A stretch of DNA of 64,000 nt from Gammaproteobacteria bacterium (GTDB lineage Bacteria > Pseudomonadota > Gammaproteobacteria > Pseudomonadales > Pseudohongiellaceae). Positions 41,275 through 50,519 of this stretch are shown here, piece after piece; position 1 is the stretch's first letter; each line of letters begins with the position of its first letter. The stretch spans positions 806,001 through 870,000 of the forward strand of contig JAWKZW010000001.1 of NCBI GenBank assembly GCA_041395725.1. The letters run 5' to 3'. Below the pieces are notes generated by a model. The model was not told the DNA's origin and ran no database searches. It was given only the letters and a program-made list of their open reading frames with translations. The position numbers and the translations under genes are program-made.

Positions 41275-42066
41275 TTGCTAACCAATCTGGAACCGGAAAC
41301 AGTCAAGGGCATCCTGTTTGACCTGGATGGCGTTCTTTATGTGGGTGACCGGGCAATTACTGGAGCCAGGGAAACCCTCCAGTGGTTGAAAGACCGGGAT
41401 ATCCCATTCAGATTCATTACCAACACGTCCACCAGAACAGCTGCCGACCTGGCAGACAAACTCCGTAACATGGGCTTCGACATTGAAGCCGGGCAGATTT
41501 TCAGTGCCGTCAGTGCCACCAGGGACTACCTGGCCCGGGCGGGCACTCCGTCCCTGCATCTGCTGATACGGGATTCGGTCAAGGCAGAATTTGCGCAGTT
41601 CCCCCAGCAGCCGGCCAAACCTGACTACGTGGTGGTCGGCGATATAGGCGCTGCCTGGGATTACCAGTTACTCAACCAGGTCTTCAATGAATTGATGGAA
41701 GGCGCCGAGCTGATTGCCATGCACATGAACAAATACTGGCAGACCGAGCAAGGTCTGCAAATGGATATAGGTGCTTTCGTGGCAGGCCTGGAGTTCGTCA
41801 CCGGCAAGCAGGCGGCGATCATCGGCAAACCGAGTCAGGATTTCTTCCATCTGGCAGTAGCAACTCTGGGTCTGAGACCGGAGCAGGTGCTGGTTGTAGG
41901 GGACGACATCGAGAACGACGTGGGCGGCGCACAGGCAGCCGGCCTGAAAGCCGTACTGGTTAAGACCGGCAAATACCGGGAAGAACTGGCGCGGCGTTCG
42001 GAGGTTTCTCCCAATGCTGTCATCGATTCAATCGCCGACTTACCGGCTCTGTTGAATACGCCCTGA
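41275..42066 (+). CDS. HAD-superfamily hydrolase, subfamily IIA
   Basis: 263 residues. HAD motifs are FDLDGVLY (Asp16, Asp18), ITNTSTR, GKPSQDFF (Lys) and VGDDIENDVGGAQAAG. The closest type is the HDHD2/NagD-like group, general phosphatases of sugar phosphates, nucleotides or phosphoramidates. The start is a TTG at 41275 after GAGGATAAGG, because no suitable ATG precedes the first motif. The start is 64 bases from the right end of the 351-bp element, which may have displaced or supplied promoter sequence. Confidence 0.87.
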   Translation: MLTNLEPETVKGILFDLDGVLYVGDRAITGARETLQWLKDRDIPFRFITNTSTRTAADLADKLRNMGFDIEAGQIFSAVSATRDYLARAGTPSLHLLIRDSVKAEFAQFPQQPAKPDYVVVGDIGAAWDYQLLNQVFNELMEGAELIAMHMNKYWQTEQGLQMDIGAFVAGLEFVTGKQAAIIGKPSQDFFHLAVATLGLRPEQVLVVGDDIENDVGGAQAAGLKAVLVKTGKYREELARRSEVSPNAVIDSIADLPALLNTP

Positions 42067-42164
42067 ATCAGCCTGCAGCAAGCAGCGCCTCCTTTGTAGC
42101 GGTACCATTGCAGAACTGTCAGTTCGAAATTGCCTTCCCGGGGTATCTGCTTCAGACATGCCTT

Positions 42165-43121
42165 CTATTGCAATGAAGCCAGCCAGGCATCGTCTGACTC
42201 CTCAGTGATATCCGCAAACAGTGGTGAGGAGAGATACCTTTCTCCCGTATCCGCCAGCATGACCACGAAGGTACTGCCCGACGGTGCCTTCGCCGCCACC
42301 TTCAAGGCGGCCGCCATAGTGCCGCCGGCGGAAATGCCGCAGAAAATACCTTCCTGGGTCGCCAGCTTTCTGGCCGTGGCAATCGATTCCTCATCAGAAA
42401 CCAACACCAACTCGTCTGCTACTGTTGGATCCAGCACCTTGGGAATGAAGTCCGGTGTCCAGCCCTGAATCTTGTGCGGTTGCCATTCTTTGCCGCTCAA
42501 CAAGGCCGCGTTTTCAGGTTCGGTGACAATGATTCTGGTTTCCGGGCGAGCCAGTTTGATCATCTGCCCGGTACCGGTCATGGTGCCGCCGGTGCCCCAT
42601 CCGGACACAAAATAGTCCAGCTCACGGCCGGCGAAATCCCGCAGAATTTCCGGCCCGGTAGTGTTGCGATGATAGGCCGGGTTAGCCGGGTTCTCAAACT
42701 GTCTGGCAAGAAACCAGCCATGCTCCCTGGCCAGCTCTTCCGCTCGCTTTACCATGCCGCTGCCCCGTTCCGCGGCAGGGGTAAGAATCACCTTGGCACC
42801 CAGGGCTTTCATGATCTTGCGGCGCTCGATGGAAAAAGTTTCCACCATGGTTGCAACAAAAGGATAGCCCTTGGCAGCGCAGACCATTGCCAGCGCGATA
42901 CCGGTGTTGCCGGAGGTAGCCTCCACCACGGTTTGACCGGGCTTTAATTCACCGCGCCGTTCTGCGTCCTGGATAATTGCGATAGCCAGTCTATCCTTGA
43001 CCGACGAGAGAGGATTAAAGGCTTCAAGCTTGGCGTAGATATTCTGATCGGCCGGACCCAGCCGTTGCAGCTTAACCACCGGGGTATTACCGATTGTCTG
43101 GAGGATATTGTCGTAGATCAT
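42165..43121 (-). CDS. cysK: cysteine synthase (O-acetylserine sulfhydrylase)
   Basis: 318 residues of fold-type II PLP enzymes. Lys42 in SSVKDR is the PLP lysine. ATSGNTGIAL binds the substrate carboxylate, GTGGTMTGTG the phosphate, and GISAGG closes the site. It makes cysteine from O-acetylserine and sulphide in the cytosol. Length and motifs fit CysK more than CysM, though the two are hard to separate without a tree. It is convergent with the HAD gene, and both lie between the two inverted 351-bp elements. Confidence 0.9.
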   Translation of the reverse strand: MIYDNILQTIGNTPVVKLQRLGPADQNIYAKLEAFNPLSSVKDRLAIAIIQDAERRGELKPGQTVVEATSGNTGIALAMVCAAKGYPFVATMVETFSIERRKIMKALGAKVILTPAAERGSGMVKRAEELAREHGWFLARQFENPANPAYHRNTTGPEILRDFAGRELDYFVSGWGTGGTMTGTGQMIKLARPETRIIVTEPENAALLSGKEWQPHKIQGWTPDFIPKVLDPTVADELVLVSDEESIATARKLATQEGIFCGISAGGTMAAALKVAAKAPSGSTFVVMLADTGERYLSSPLFADITEESDDAWLASLQ

Positions 43122-43564
43122 GTTGCTGATACCTTGGGAACTCTCGAATTATCGGATATTCGGAACCTCTGATTCTCGAAACAACTGCTTGACAGGCTGT
43201 TAATTTCCGCAGAACGTTCTAGTAATGAATAAGAGGATACTTATTTTTATTGCCACGATGCACTGGCTGAGCAGCGGTTTAATCGCCAGGACTGCATTAT
43301 GGTTAATGCAGTCGTGACAATCAACTGTCAGCCGGTGTCGCCTTTTCGGAGCAGAGTTCTGAGTAGAGTTCTGAGAGGAGTAAGACGCGACGGGGACGAT
43401 CCAGGTGGGCGCGGCAGCCCGGTTACCAGCAGGGAAGCCGGGATCCCGGATAAACCAGGCTCACCTTTTTTGGAACACTATGTAAGAAATTGTACGACTG
43501 GGGTTTTGCTAACGATCAGGAGATGCCAGGTTACCACCGTATCCGGCATCTCTTGAACCAAGCT
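43122..43564. other. upstream region of cysteine synthase gene, no other gene seen
   Basis: About 440 bases. It holds a GGAACCTCTGATTCTCG tag (43162-43178) and otherwise no recognised gene. The cysK promoter should be near 43150-43230, where the sequence is AT-rich. Confidence 0.45.
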
Positions 43565-43915
43565 CATTGCTGTCCCACAAAATCGTGGCCGAAGGGCCTG
43601 ACACGGCCTGAATCCAACTATTTGTACTAGTCGGGATCTGTGTCAGACATGAACGTGAAGTTGCTGCGTGGCCAATAAACCATCGAGTGTGAATGGTTCG
43701 GGACCGCATCGGCGCGGGGGAATCCACTCCTGGGCAACTTGCATCCCTCCGGGATTCCCTCCCTCGGTCGGGAGCCCAAAAAACGGTCTCCCTCGGTCAG
43801 TCGGTGCTGCGTTTTGATCGCTCCGTCGCTGGATTCCCCCGCGCCGATGCTCAGTGCCACGATTGCGATCCAGGGGCCTTTTTGGACAGGTTAAGCACTC
43901 TGTGGGACAGCAGTG
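43565..43915 (-). mobile_element. 351-bp miniature inverted-repeat element, copy B
   Basis: The same element as copy A in the opposite orientation: identical length, 15-bp terminal inverted repeats, and its own exact 9-bp direct repeat AACCAAGCT (43556-43564 and 43916-43924). The inner 21-bp arms are at 43706-43726 and 43830-43850, and the core at 43741-43826. I count about five differences from copy A. Frames of about 78 codons across the core are probably not genes. Confidence 0.93.
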
Positions 43916-43942
43916 AACCAAGCTATAAACCCTCTAAGTGGA

Positions 43943-44809
43943 TTAACTGACCAATCGACCACTGTTGTAGTCGGAGATGGCCTGCTCGATCTCTTCCCGA
44001 CTATTCATTACAAAAGGTCCGTAATGAACGACTGGTTCGCCGATCGGTTTACCCGCAATCAGCAGGGCACGGCTTTCAGCGTCCATGTGCAGCTGCACCG
44101 CGCCCGCCCCGGATAACCTGGCCAGTTGCTGGGCGCTGATGCCGGTCTGCCGTTCCCCGATGGCTGCGCGGCCCTCGTAAACGTACACCAGCACCGTATG
44201 ACCGTCTGGCACAGCAACATGCAGGTCCGCTCCCGGACCATCGGCGGCGATATCCAGGTAGGTGGGATCGGTACTGCGATCTCTGACAAAACCTCTGATC
44301 TCATGACCGTTGACCGAAACCGAACCGGCTATTGCCTTGATAGTGACTCCATCGAGCATATAGGCTGGAATCTCTGCCGCCGGAATGTCCGAATAGGTAG
44401 CAGGTGTCATCTTTTCCGCCGCCGGAAGATTCAGCCAGAGCTGAAACCCGCGCATACGGCCCTCTTCCTGCCTTGGCATCTCCGAGTGAATGACGCCGGC
44501 TCCAGCCTTCATCCACTGCACGTCGCCGGCATCCAGCAGTCCGACATTGTCCATATGATCCCGGTGCTCCATCTTGCCTTCCAGCATGTAGGTCACCGTT
44601 TCAAAACCCCGATGAGGATGGGGCGGGAAACCGCCGATGTAGTCTCGGGGCTCATAGGAGCCAAACTCATCGAGCATCAGGAAAGGGTCGAAGCGCGCCA
44701 GATTCTGACCGCCAAAGACACGCAACAGTTTTACCCCGTCACCATCCGACGCGGGGCTCGCCTGAATGACTTCCTCGACCTGCCTCACCGTTTTTGTCTC
44801 CGTGCTCAT
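43943..44809 (-). CDS. pirin family protein
   Basis: 288 residues, a bicupin. The metal-site region PPHPHRGFETVTYMLEG and the ligands in HRDHMD and VIHSEMP are typical of pirins such as YhhW, which bind Fe and have quercetinase or redox-sensing activity. The ATG overlaps the azoR stop by four bases, so the two are translated together. The neighbourhood (azoreductase, divergent LysR regulator) suggests quinone or flavonoid stress. Confidence 0.9.
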   Translation of the reverse strand: MSTETKTVRQVEEVIQASPASDGDGVKLLRVFGGQNLARFDPFLMLDEFGSYEPRDYIGGFPPHPHRGFETVTYMLEGKMEHRDHMDNVGLLDAGDVQWMKAGAGVIHSEMPRQEEGRMRGFQLWLNLPAAEKMTPATYSDIPAAEIPAYMLDGVTIKAIAGSVSVNGHEIRGFVRDRSTDPTYLDIAADGPGADLHVAVPDGHTVLVYVYEGRAAIGERQTGISAQQLARLSGAGAVQLHMDAESRALLIAGKPIGEPVVHYGPFVMNSREEIEQAISDYNSGRLVS

Positions 44810-45456
44810 GCGGCCACCCGCTCCCGGTCGCTACCCGGCAGTGCGGCCGCTACCTGCCGGACTACTTCCTGGAGCCGCTGTTGAGCCTGTTGCAACGCCT
44901 GCTGACGCGGTCCATCGCCCAGGTTGAGGCCCGCTGCAGCCACGAAACTGATCTGCTCCAGACCCAGGAAATTGAGCATGGTCTTCAGATAGGGGCGCAG
45001 ATGATCGGATTCGCCGGGCAGATGATGTCCGCCCATGGACGTTACGACAACCACCTGTTTGTTGCGCAACAGTCCCTGGGCGCCGTTTTCTGTGTAACGG
45101 AAGGTCACCCCGGCCCGGGCCACGTGATCCAGCCAGGACTTAAGACCCGCGGGGATAGTGAAATTGTACATGGGCGCTCCGATCACCAGCAGATCAGCCT
45201 CCTGTAACTCGGTGATCAGCCGGTCAGCATAGTCCACCAGAGCCTGCTGCCGCGCGTCCCGCTGTGCCGCGTCGGTCATCAGCGCGGTAAGCTTTTCCTG
45301 ATCCAGGGGCGGCACGGGGTTCAGAGACAGATCCCGGATGCTGACTTCGATGCCGTCATTCCCGTCGTTCAACTGCGCCACAAACTGGTCGACCAGGTCA
45401 TTGGAGACACTGTTATCACCCAGAATACTGGACTTCAGAACTAATACCTTACTCAT
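44806..45456 (-). CDS. azoR: FMN-dependent NADH-azoreductase
   Basis: 216 residues, a flavodoxin-like fold. KSSILGDNSVSN binds FMN phosphate; APMYNFTIPAGLKSWLDHV and TSMGGHH are the family's isoalloxazine loops. AzoR reduces azo dyes and, more physiologically, quinones, with NADH. It is the first gene of the azoR-pirin operon, with SD AGAGGAG before the ATG. The divergent LysR gene probably controls it. Confidence 0.92.
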   Translation of the reverse strand: MSKVLVLKSSILGDNSVSNDLVDQFVAQLNDGNDGIEVSIRDLSLNPVPPLDQEKLTALMTDAAQRDARQQALVDYADRLITELQEADLLVIGAPMYNFTIPAGLKSWLDHVARAGVTFRYTENGAQGLLRNKQVVVVTSMGGHHLPGESDHLRPYLKTMLNFLGLEQISFVAAAGLNLGDGPRQQALQQAQQRLQEVVRQVAAALPGSDRERVAA

Positions 45457-45525
45457 TACACTACTCCTCTACATCCGTCTGGATTGGATTAAGCGCTACT
45501 ATATATCTTGTTTATTGAACTATGT

Positions 45526-45553
45526 TTCGATATTTTGGCTGCATTAAATCGAA
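45526..45553. promoter_or_regulatory. candidate LysR operator between azoR and lysR genes
   Basis: TTCGAT (45526-45531) and ATCGAA (45548-45553) form a dyad with half-sites 22 bases apart, about two helical turns. It lies in an AT-rich 148-base divergent gap, as expected for a LysR-type regulator acting on azoR and on itself. Confidence 0.45.
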
Positions 45554-45604
45554 TATTTAGATGCTTTAGCCAGGGACACCGAGCCGACGGAGGGCAGTTA
45601 CCCG

Positions 45605-46522
45605 ATGAATTACACCAGGGATTTCTCCAACAGGCTGCCCCGCATACCCCTTGAATGGTGGCTGACCTTTAAAACCGTGGTGGACTGCGGCACTTATGCC
45701 CGGGCCGCAGAGCACCTCAACAAGAGTCAGTCCTCCCTCAGTTACGCTGTCAGCCGCCTGAACGATCAGTTGCCCAGGCCGGTTCTGGAAATCAAGGGCC
45801 GCAAGGCGGAGCTGACTGCCGAGGGGGAAGTGTTATATCGCTACGCAAGCCAGCTGATCAGGCAGGCACAAACCATGGAGGCGGTTGCTCATTCCATGGC
45901 GGTAGAGTTTGAAGCGGAAGTCACCCTGGCCCTGGACGTACTGCTGGAGATCAGCCAGCTGGCCTGCTCACTGGAGAGTTTCTCACGGCGTTTCCCCCAT
46001 ACCCGGGTGCGTATACTGGAAACCAGCCTGTCCGGCACCCTGGAAGCACTGCTGGAAAATCAGGCGGACCTGGTGATAGGCGCATCGGTACCAGTGGGTT
46101 TCTCCGGCCTGCCCGTGCGCACCGTGCGTATGATTCCCGTCGCCGCGCCGGCCCACCCTGTTTTTCAGGACTCAGCAATCGATGAAATGGAACTGCGCTC
46201 GCACCGTCAGGTGGTTTTGCGGGATTCGGGCAAGCGCTCCGAACGTGACTCCGGCTGGCTGGAATCGGAACAGCGCTGGACGGTCAGCCATTTCTCCAGC
46301 AGCATCAGTGTCATCAAAACCGGGCTGGCGTTCGGCTTTCTGCCCCGCAACTGGGTAGAGAAAGACCTGGCAGACGGCAGTCTCCGTGAAATCAGATTAC
46401 GGGGTGGATATGACCGCACGCTGCCCCTGTACCTGATGTTCGCCAACCGTGAAATTGCCGGACCGGCCACCCGGGCGCTGGGAGAAATATTGCGGCAGGA
46501 TCTGACTGACGACAAACACTGA
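45605..46522 (+). CDS. LysR-type transcriptional regulator
   Basis: 305 residues. The N-terminal winged helix (about 15-75) has WWLTFKTVVDCGTYARAAEH and LNKSQSSLSYAVSRL. The C-terminal effector domain contains QADLVIGASVPV and IKTGLAFGFLPRNWV. It is divergent from azoR-pirin, so it probably regulates that pair in response to quinones or electrophiles. The effector is an inference. SD GGAGGGCAG precedes the ATG. Confidence 0.9.
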   Translation: MNYTRDFSNRLPRIPLEWWLTFKTVVDCGTYARAAEHLNKSQSSLSYAVSRLNDQLPRPVLEIKGRKAELTAEGEVLYRYASQLIRQAQTMEAVAHSMAVEFEAEVTLALDVLLEISQLACSLESFSRRFPHTRVRILETSLSGTLEALLENQADLVIGASVPVGFSGLPVRTVRMIPVAAPAHPVFQDSAIDEMELRSHRQVVLRDSGKRSERDSGWLESEQRWTVSHFSSSISVIKTGLAFGFLPRNWVEKDLADGSLREIRLRGGYDRTLPLYLMFANREIAGPATRALGEILRQDLTDDKH

Positions 46523-46692
46523 AGACTCCTCCACGCGGGACAATGCTTCACCTTTAACTGCACTGGATTCTGCGGCGCCGGAGCCTTGTTCAGCTTGAGT
46601 TAATCCTGGGCGATTAGACTGTCCTATCAGACTGCAAATAAGACTTCAGGCCGCTGAATCCGGCCTGATAGCAGAATTTTCGGGAGCAGCAC

Positions 46693-47265
46693 ATGAAATA
46701 TCTGGTGATTCTGACTGGCATCCTGAGCCTTCTGGCTCTGGCGCCGAATGCCAGTGCCGACAACCGGCGCTGGTACGGTAATGACCGGCACGCTGACTAC
46801 GGGTACGTTCGCGCCGACCGTTTTCGTGGTAACGGCTTCTATCGGAATCGGGCACCGCGCCATTTCAATCGCCATTTCGTAGGCGCCTATCGGCCTTATT
46901 ATGGACCTTACCGGGGGCCTTACGCCGGCGCTTTCGGTAGCCCATTCCGCGGCGGCAGCTACTGGAATCTGTCCGTCGGCCGGAGCTATCGCCATGACCG
47001 CTTCGACAGCGGAGCATTGCTGGGCGGCCTGGTACTGGGTTCGGTTCTGGGCCACGGCATCGCTTCGTCCCAATACCGCACGCCTGAGCGGGTCTATGTG
47101 CCGACTCAGTCGACCCGTGTAATCCGGCGCACACCGGTGAGCAGCTCCGCCGTGCCGCAAACCCGACTGTTGCGGGATCTGAGCGGTCGCTGCTATGAAA
47201 TCTTTCAGAATGGCTCCGGGACCGAAACCCGCGTGGAACTGGACCCCTCGGTCTGCAATTTCTAG
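46693..47265 (+). CDS. exported Arg/Tyr/Gly-rich protein with glycine zipper
   Basis: 190 residues with a signal peptide (1-22, ASA-D). The mature N-terminal half is very rich in Arg, Tyr, Gly and Phe (many RY/YR and GPY pairs). Then comes a glycine-zipper stretch GALLGGLVLGSVLGHGIA (about 113-130), and a small C-terminal part with RDLSGRCYEIFQNGSGTETR and a second Cys near the end, so a disulphide is possible. I recognise no named family. The zipper suggests membrane association in the envelope. Confidence 0.75.
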   Translation: MKYLVILTGILSLLALAPNASADNRRWYGNDRHADYGYVRADRFRGNGFYRNRAPRHFNRHFVGAYRPYYGPYRGPYAGAFGSPFRGGSYWNLSVGRSYRHDRFDSGALLGGLVLGSVLGHGIASSQYRTPERVYVPTQSTRVIRRTPVSSSAVPQTRLLRDLSGRCYEIFQNGSGTETRVELDPSVCNF

Positions 47266-47530
47266 CCCGGACATTTCACCAGATTTCCTGGCGAAGGCCT
47301 ACCATGGGGCGGCCGCAGCAGAATTTCAGTGAATTTTCCGGGCTGGCAGCCGGTCTGGAACAGATAGCGGGCACGCAAGGCAGGACAACCGCAGATAAAT
47401 CCTGAATCTGCGGCGCCTGGTCCGGTTGGCCCTGTGCAAAGCGACCCGTCTGGCCGGCAGAACCGGACCTTGGACCCTGAGTAAAATGCCCGTACTATTG
47501 AGGATCAACCAGCCTGAGTGTCTGTGAGAA

Positions 47531-48337
47531 ATGTCACGATCCCCGTTACACCCGCTTACCTTTGTCGCCCTTGCCTGCTCCCTGCTTCTGACCGGCTGCA
47601 CCAGTTCCCCGACCTCACGTCGGCAGATGGTTCTCTATTCAGATGACTTCATGACCAACCAGGGCACCTCCACTTACCAGCAGATGCTGGAGGAGCTGCC
47701 GGTCACAACGGATTCCCGCCAGACCCGTTACGTACACTGCGTGACCGATGCTATCGTGGACGCTCTGTCGAGCCAGGAGCGGGGCAATGACGTCTGGGAG
47801 GTTACCGTTTTCGACAATGAGCAGGCCAACGCGTTTGCCCTGCCTGGTGGCAAAATGGGCGTGTTCTCCGGCCTGCTGAATGTCGCGACCAATCAGCATC
47901 AGCTGGCCGCGGTGATGGCCCATGAAGTGGGCCACGTGCTGGCACGCCATAGCAATGAGCGCGCCAGCCAGGCGGCTCTGCGGAATATCGGTCTGGCGGC
48001 AGTCCAGCAGGCAGGTGTTTCCGAGGGCACCCTGCAACTGATCGATTTCGGGGCCAACCTGGGGTTTTTCCTGCCTTTCAATCGGGTTCAGGAAAGCGAA
48101 GCGGATCAGATCGGCATCCTGCTGATGGCCAGAGCCGGCTTCGATCCCCAGGAGAGCATCAACCTCTGGTACAACATGTCAGCCGCCGGCGGTGCCAGGC
48201 CGCCGGAGCTGCTCTCCACCCACCCGGCGCCGGCTACCCGGATTGCCGACCTGAACCGATTGCTCGGCCAGGCTGAGAGTCAGTGGCTGGCGGCCCGTAA
48301 CCAGGGCAGGCTGCCGGACTGTCAGGCTCCGGACTGA
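47531..48337 (+). CDS. M48-family metallopeptidase, lipoprotein
   Basis: 268 residues. The lipobox is LLTGC (Cys23). The zinc site is HEVGH (His131, Glu132, His135) with the third ligand Glu188 in ESEAD. A late STHPAPATRIADL matches the LoiP/BepA group of M48 peptidases. These cut misfolded outer-membrane proteins in the periplasm. Being without TPRs, it is closer to LoiP than BepA. It is monocistronic. Confidence 0.9.
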   Translation: MSRSPLHPLTFVALACSLLLTGCTSSPTSRRQMVLYSDDFMTNQGTSTYQQMLEELPVTTDSRQTRYVHCVTDAIVDALSSQERGNDVWEVTVFDNEQANAFALPGGKMGVFSGLLNVATNQHQLAAVMAHEVGHVLARHSNERASQAALRNIGLAAVQQAGVSEGTLQLIDFGANLGFFLPFNRVQESEADQIGILLMARAGFDPQESINLWYNMSAAGGARPPELLSTHPAPATRIADLNRLLGQAESQWLAARNQGRLPDCQAPD

Positions 48338-48535
48338 TTGCCGGCACCGGAGCCGGCAACCTTAAGGCGCCAGCCACCCGGCGCAGACTCCCGGGCTGAC
48401 CCTGCCTGCGACTGAGCCACCTCTTGTAAAACCCAACATATGGTGTTATTGTTCGTCCCGCTGTACCAGATAGGGCGGTTTAAGCCTTCGGCTGTTATTC
48501 TACCGTTTGCCTGTTTGTGTACAGTATGCTCCTTG

Positions 48536-48590
48536 TATAATCTTGCCCTCCAAGAAAACACCTAGCTCACTCGCGGAGGGCAAGATTGTC
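48536..48590 (+). promoter_or_regulatory. -10 box followed by a perfect 11-bp hairpin
   Basis: In the 360-base gap 48338-48697, TATAAT (48536-48541) is followed at once by TCTTGCCCTCC (48541-48551), which pairs perfectly with GGAGGGCAAGA (48575-48585), then TTGTCTTTTT. It could be a short terminated transcript, an attenuator of the next gene or a terminator of the peptidase gene. No other gene is seen in this gap. Confidence 0.4.
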
Positions 48591-48697
48591 TTTTTCAGAC
48601 ACCCTCCCCCCTGCTCAGTCAATCTGCTCTGGCCGTCATCAGCCGCTCTCCATTAAACTGTTCCTGTACGAGCTACTGTCGACCGCCGGAAAGTGAC

Positions 48698-49687
48698 ATG
48701 TCAGACACCGAAAGCCCGCCAGGCCAGAACCCCTCCGGCCCGGCCGGGGCCAGCATGAAACACTGCCGCAATTGCGGCGCAGTGCTGCAGGGCGAGTATT
48801 GCCATGAGTGCGGACAGCAGGACAAACTGGTTGTCCGTTTCTTCCCAATACTGGTACTGGAAACCCTCGAGGGACTGTTCGCCTTCGAATCAAAAACCTA
48901 CCTCACCCTCTGGTACCTGTTCACGCGGCCCGCCTGGCTGACAAGAGAATACCTGGCCGGCCGCCGCGCCAGGTACCTGCCACCGGTGCGCCTGTTCCTG
49001 GTGTTTGTGCTGGCGTTCCTGTTCACAGTTTCATTGGAACTGTTTCTGGATTCGGCGGGAATCGATATCGATCAGAACCTGGATGAATCAGAGCTGGTTT
49101 TAGACGACGAAGAGACTGCCAGCGAGGAACTGGACCTGGAGGAACTGGAGTCCGGTGTGACGGAATTACTTGAGAGAGTGCAGATTCCGTTCCTGTCAGA
49201 GCAACGGAACAATCAGTTTATCAGCCTGCTTCAGGAACGAGCCGTCAACAATATCGCCGCCCTGCGCGACGATCCCAGTGAGTTTATCGATCAGCTGCTG
49301 GAAAGCGTGCCGCTGCTGTTACTGGTGATGATACCCCTGCTCGCCCTGCTGCAGAAACTGATCTACCTGAGATCCGGTCGTTACTACGTTGAACACCTGC
49401 TGCTGACCATCAACAACCACAGCTTTCTTTTCCTGGTTTATATTCTGCTGTTCCTGCTGGATCTTCTGATCTGGACCGGTTTCAGCATAGTACCCGCTAT
49501 CGCCGGATTTCTCGGCTCGGCACTGAACCTGTGGGTTCTTGCTTACCTGTTTCTCAGCCTGCGCCTGTTCTTTGCCCAGGGTTTTCTGAAGACAACCTTC
49601 AAGTTCGTCTTCATCAGCACTACCTACGGCGTACTGCTCATTATCGGCGCCCTGCTGTTCAGCCTGGTCAGCTTCTTTATTTATTAG
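48698..49687 (+). CDS. DUF3667 membrane protein with N-terminal zinc ribbon
   Basis: 329 residues. The N-terminus has four cysteines in a zinc-ribbon arrangement (Cys23, Cys26, Cys35, Cys38). The DUF3667 core FAFESKTYLTLWYLFTRPAW and YLPPVRLFLVF follows, then a strongly acidic loop (about 130-155) and three or four further membrane helices at the C-terminus. The function of this inner-membrane family is unknown. The gene stands alone between the peptidase and the convergent cytochrome. Confidence 0.85.
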   Translation: MSDTESPPGQNPSGPAGASMKHCRNCGAVLQGEYCHECGQQDKLVVRFFPILVLETLEGLFAFESKTYLTLWYLFTRPAWLTREYLAGRRARYLPPVRLFLVFVLAFLFTVSLELFLDSAGIDIDQNLDESELVLDDEETASEELDLEELESGVTELLERVQIPFLSEQRNNQFISLLQERAVNNIAALRDDPSEFIDQLLESVPLLLLVMIPLLALLQKLIYLRSGRYYVEHLLLTINNHSFLFLVYILLFLLDLLIWTGFSIVPAIAGFLGSALNLWVLAYLFLSLRLFFAQGFLKTTFKFVFISTTYGVLLIIGALLFSLVSFFIY

Positions 49688-49719
49688 CGCGCCAGAATCC
49701 AACTCTTCCTTGGCAGCGA

Positions 49720-50487
49720 CTAAAGCGACTTGAGAAAGGCCAGCAGATTCTGCTGTTGCTCTGCATCCAGGGTGGAAAATATTTCCGGCATCAGGGATTC
49801 TTCGGCATCGGTGATCGAGCTGACCCGCGCCTTGAAATAGGTTACCCAGCGCGCACCGTCAGCGCTCTGTATTTGCACCGCCAGTTCAGAATCGTTGCGA
49901 AACCGGCCGCGGATCACCGATCCGTCCGGCTGTTCCACAATTTTTGCCTGGTAGCCGTCGGCGATAGTCGCGGAAGGATTACGCAGCGCCTGCAGCAAGC
50001 CCTCTTCACCGAGCCGCGATGCCACGCCATCGAGGGCGGGCCCGACCGACCCGCCCTGATCGCGATAACTGTGACAAGTGACACAACCGCCAGCGCTGCT
50101 GAAGAGCTGCTCCCCGGCAAGCACCTGGGGATCGTCACTGACCGTGGCAGCTTCATCGAACAGGGTCAAACCTGTGCCGCCCTGTAACACCCGGATATAG
50201 CTGGCCACATCGAGAATTTCCGTGTCGCTGAACGAAGAGCCCCAGGCGGCCATACCGGTACCGGACCGCCCTTCGGTAATTACTGCTAGCAACGCCTGGT
50301 CAGAGAGGTTCCTGGCGCTGTTGTCAGTCAGGGATTTACCCATGGTCTGACCTTCGCCCAGGCCGCCATGACAGACCTGACAATAGGCATCGTACAGCTC
50401 CTGACCTTCCCCGACGCCGGCGTTGGCGCGGGGGGACAGGACGGCCGTTGCGACCAGTATCAACAGTAATTTTTTCATCGCTCTCAC
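49720..50487 (-). CDS. dihaem c-type cytochrome, partner of quinoprotein dehydrogenase
   Basis: 255 residues with a signal peptide (about 1-23, ANA-G). Two haem sites are CQVCH (36-40) and CVTCH (135-139). The first domain has a Met-containing loop (GTGMAAWG). The second domain is of the type fused to sorbosone/PVC-type cytochromes, with VGPALDGVASRLGEEGLLQ and PSATIADGYQAK. It lies 32 bases downstream of the PQQ dehydrogenase gene on the same strand and should take its electrons. A start at the second Met (50478) is equally possible. Confidence 0.87.
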   Translation of the reverse strand: MRAMKKLLLILVATAVLSPRANAGVGEGQELYDAYCQVCHGGLGEGQTMGKSLTDNSARNLSDQALLAVITEGRSGTGMAAWGSSFSDTEILDVASYIRVLQGGTGLTLFDEAATVSDDPQVLAGEQLFSSAGGCVTCHSYRDQGGSVGPALDGVASRLGEEGLLQALRNPSATIADGYQAKIVEQPDGSVIRGRFRNDSELAVQIQSADGARWVTYFKARVSSITDAEESLMPEIFSTLDAEQQQNLLAFLKSL

Positions 50488-50519
50488 TCTATTCTCTCCA
50501 GTTGCAGCTCATCCTGAAA

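Noticed and set aside
40860..43915. A composite transposon carrying the HAD phosphatase and cysK between two inverted 351-bp elements
   Set aside because: Each element has its own, different 9-bp direct repeat at both ends. This means two separate insertions, not movement of the whole segment as a unit.
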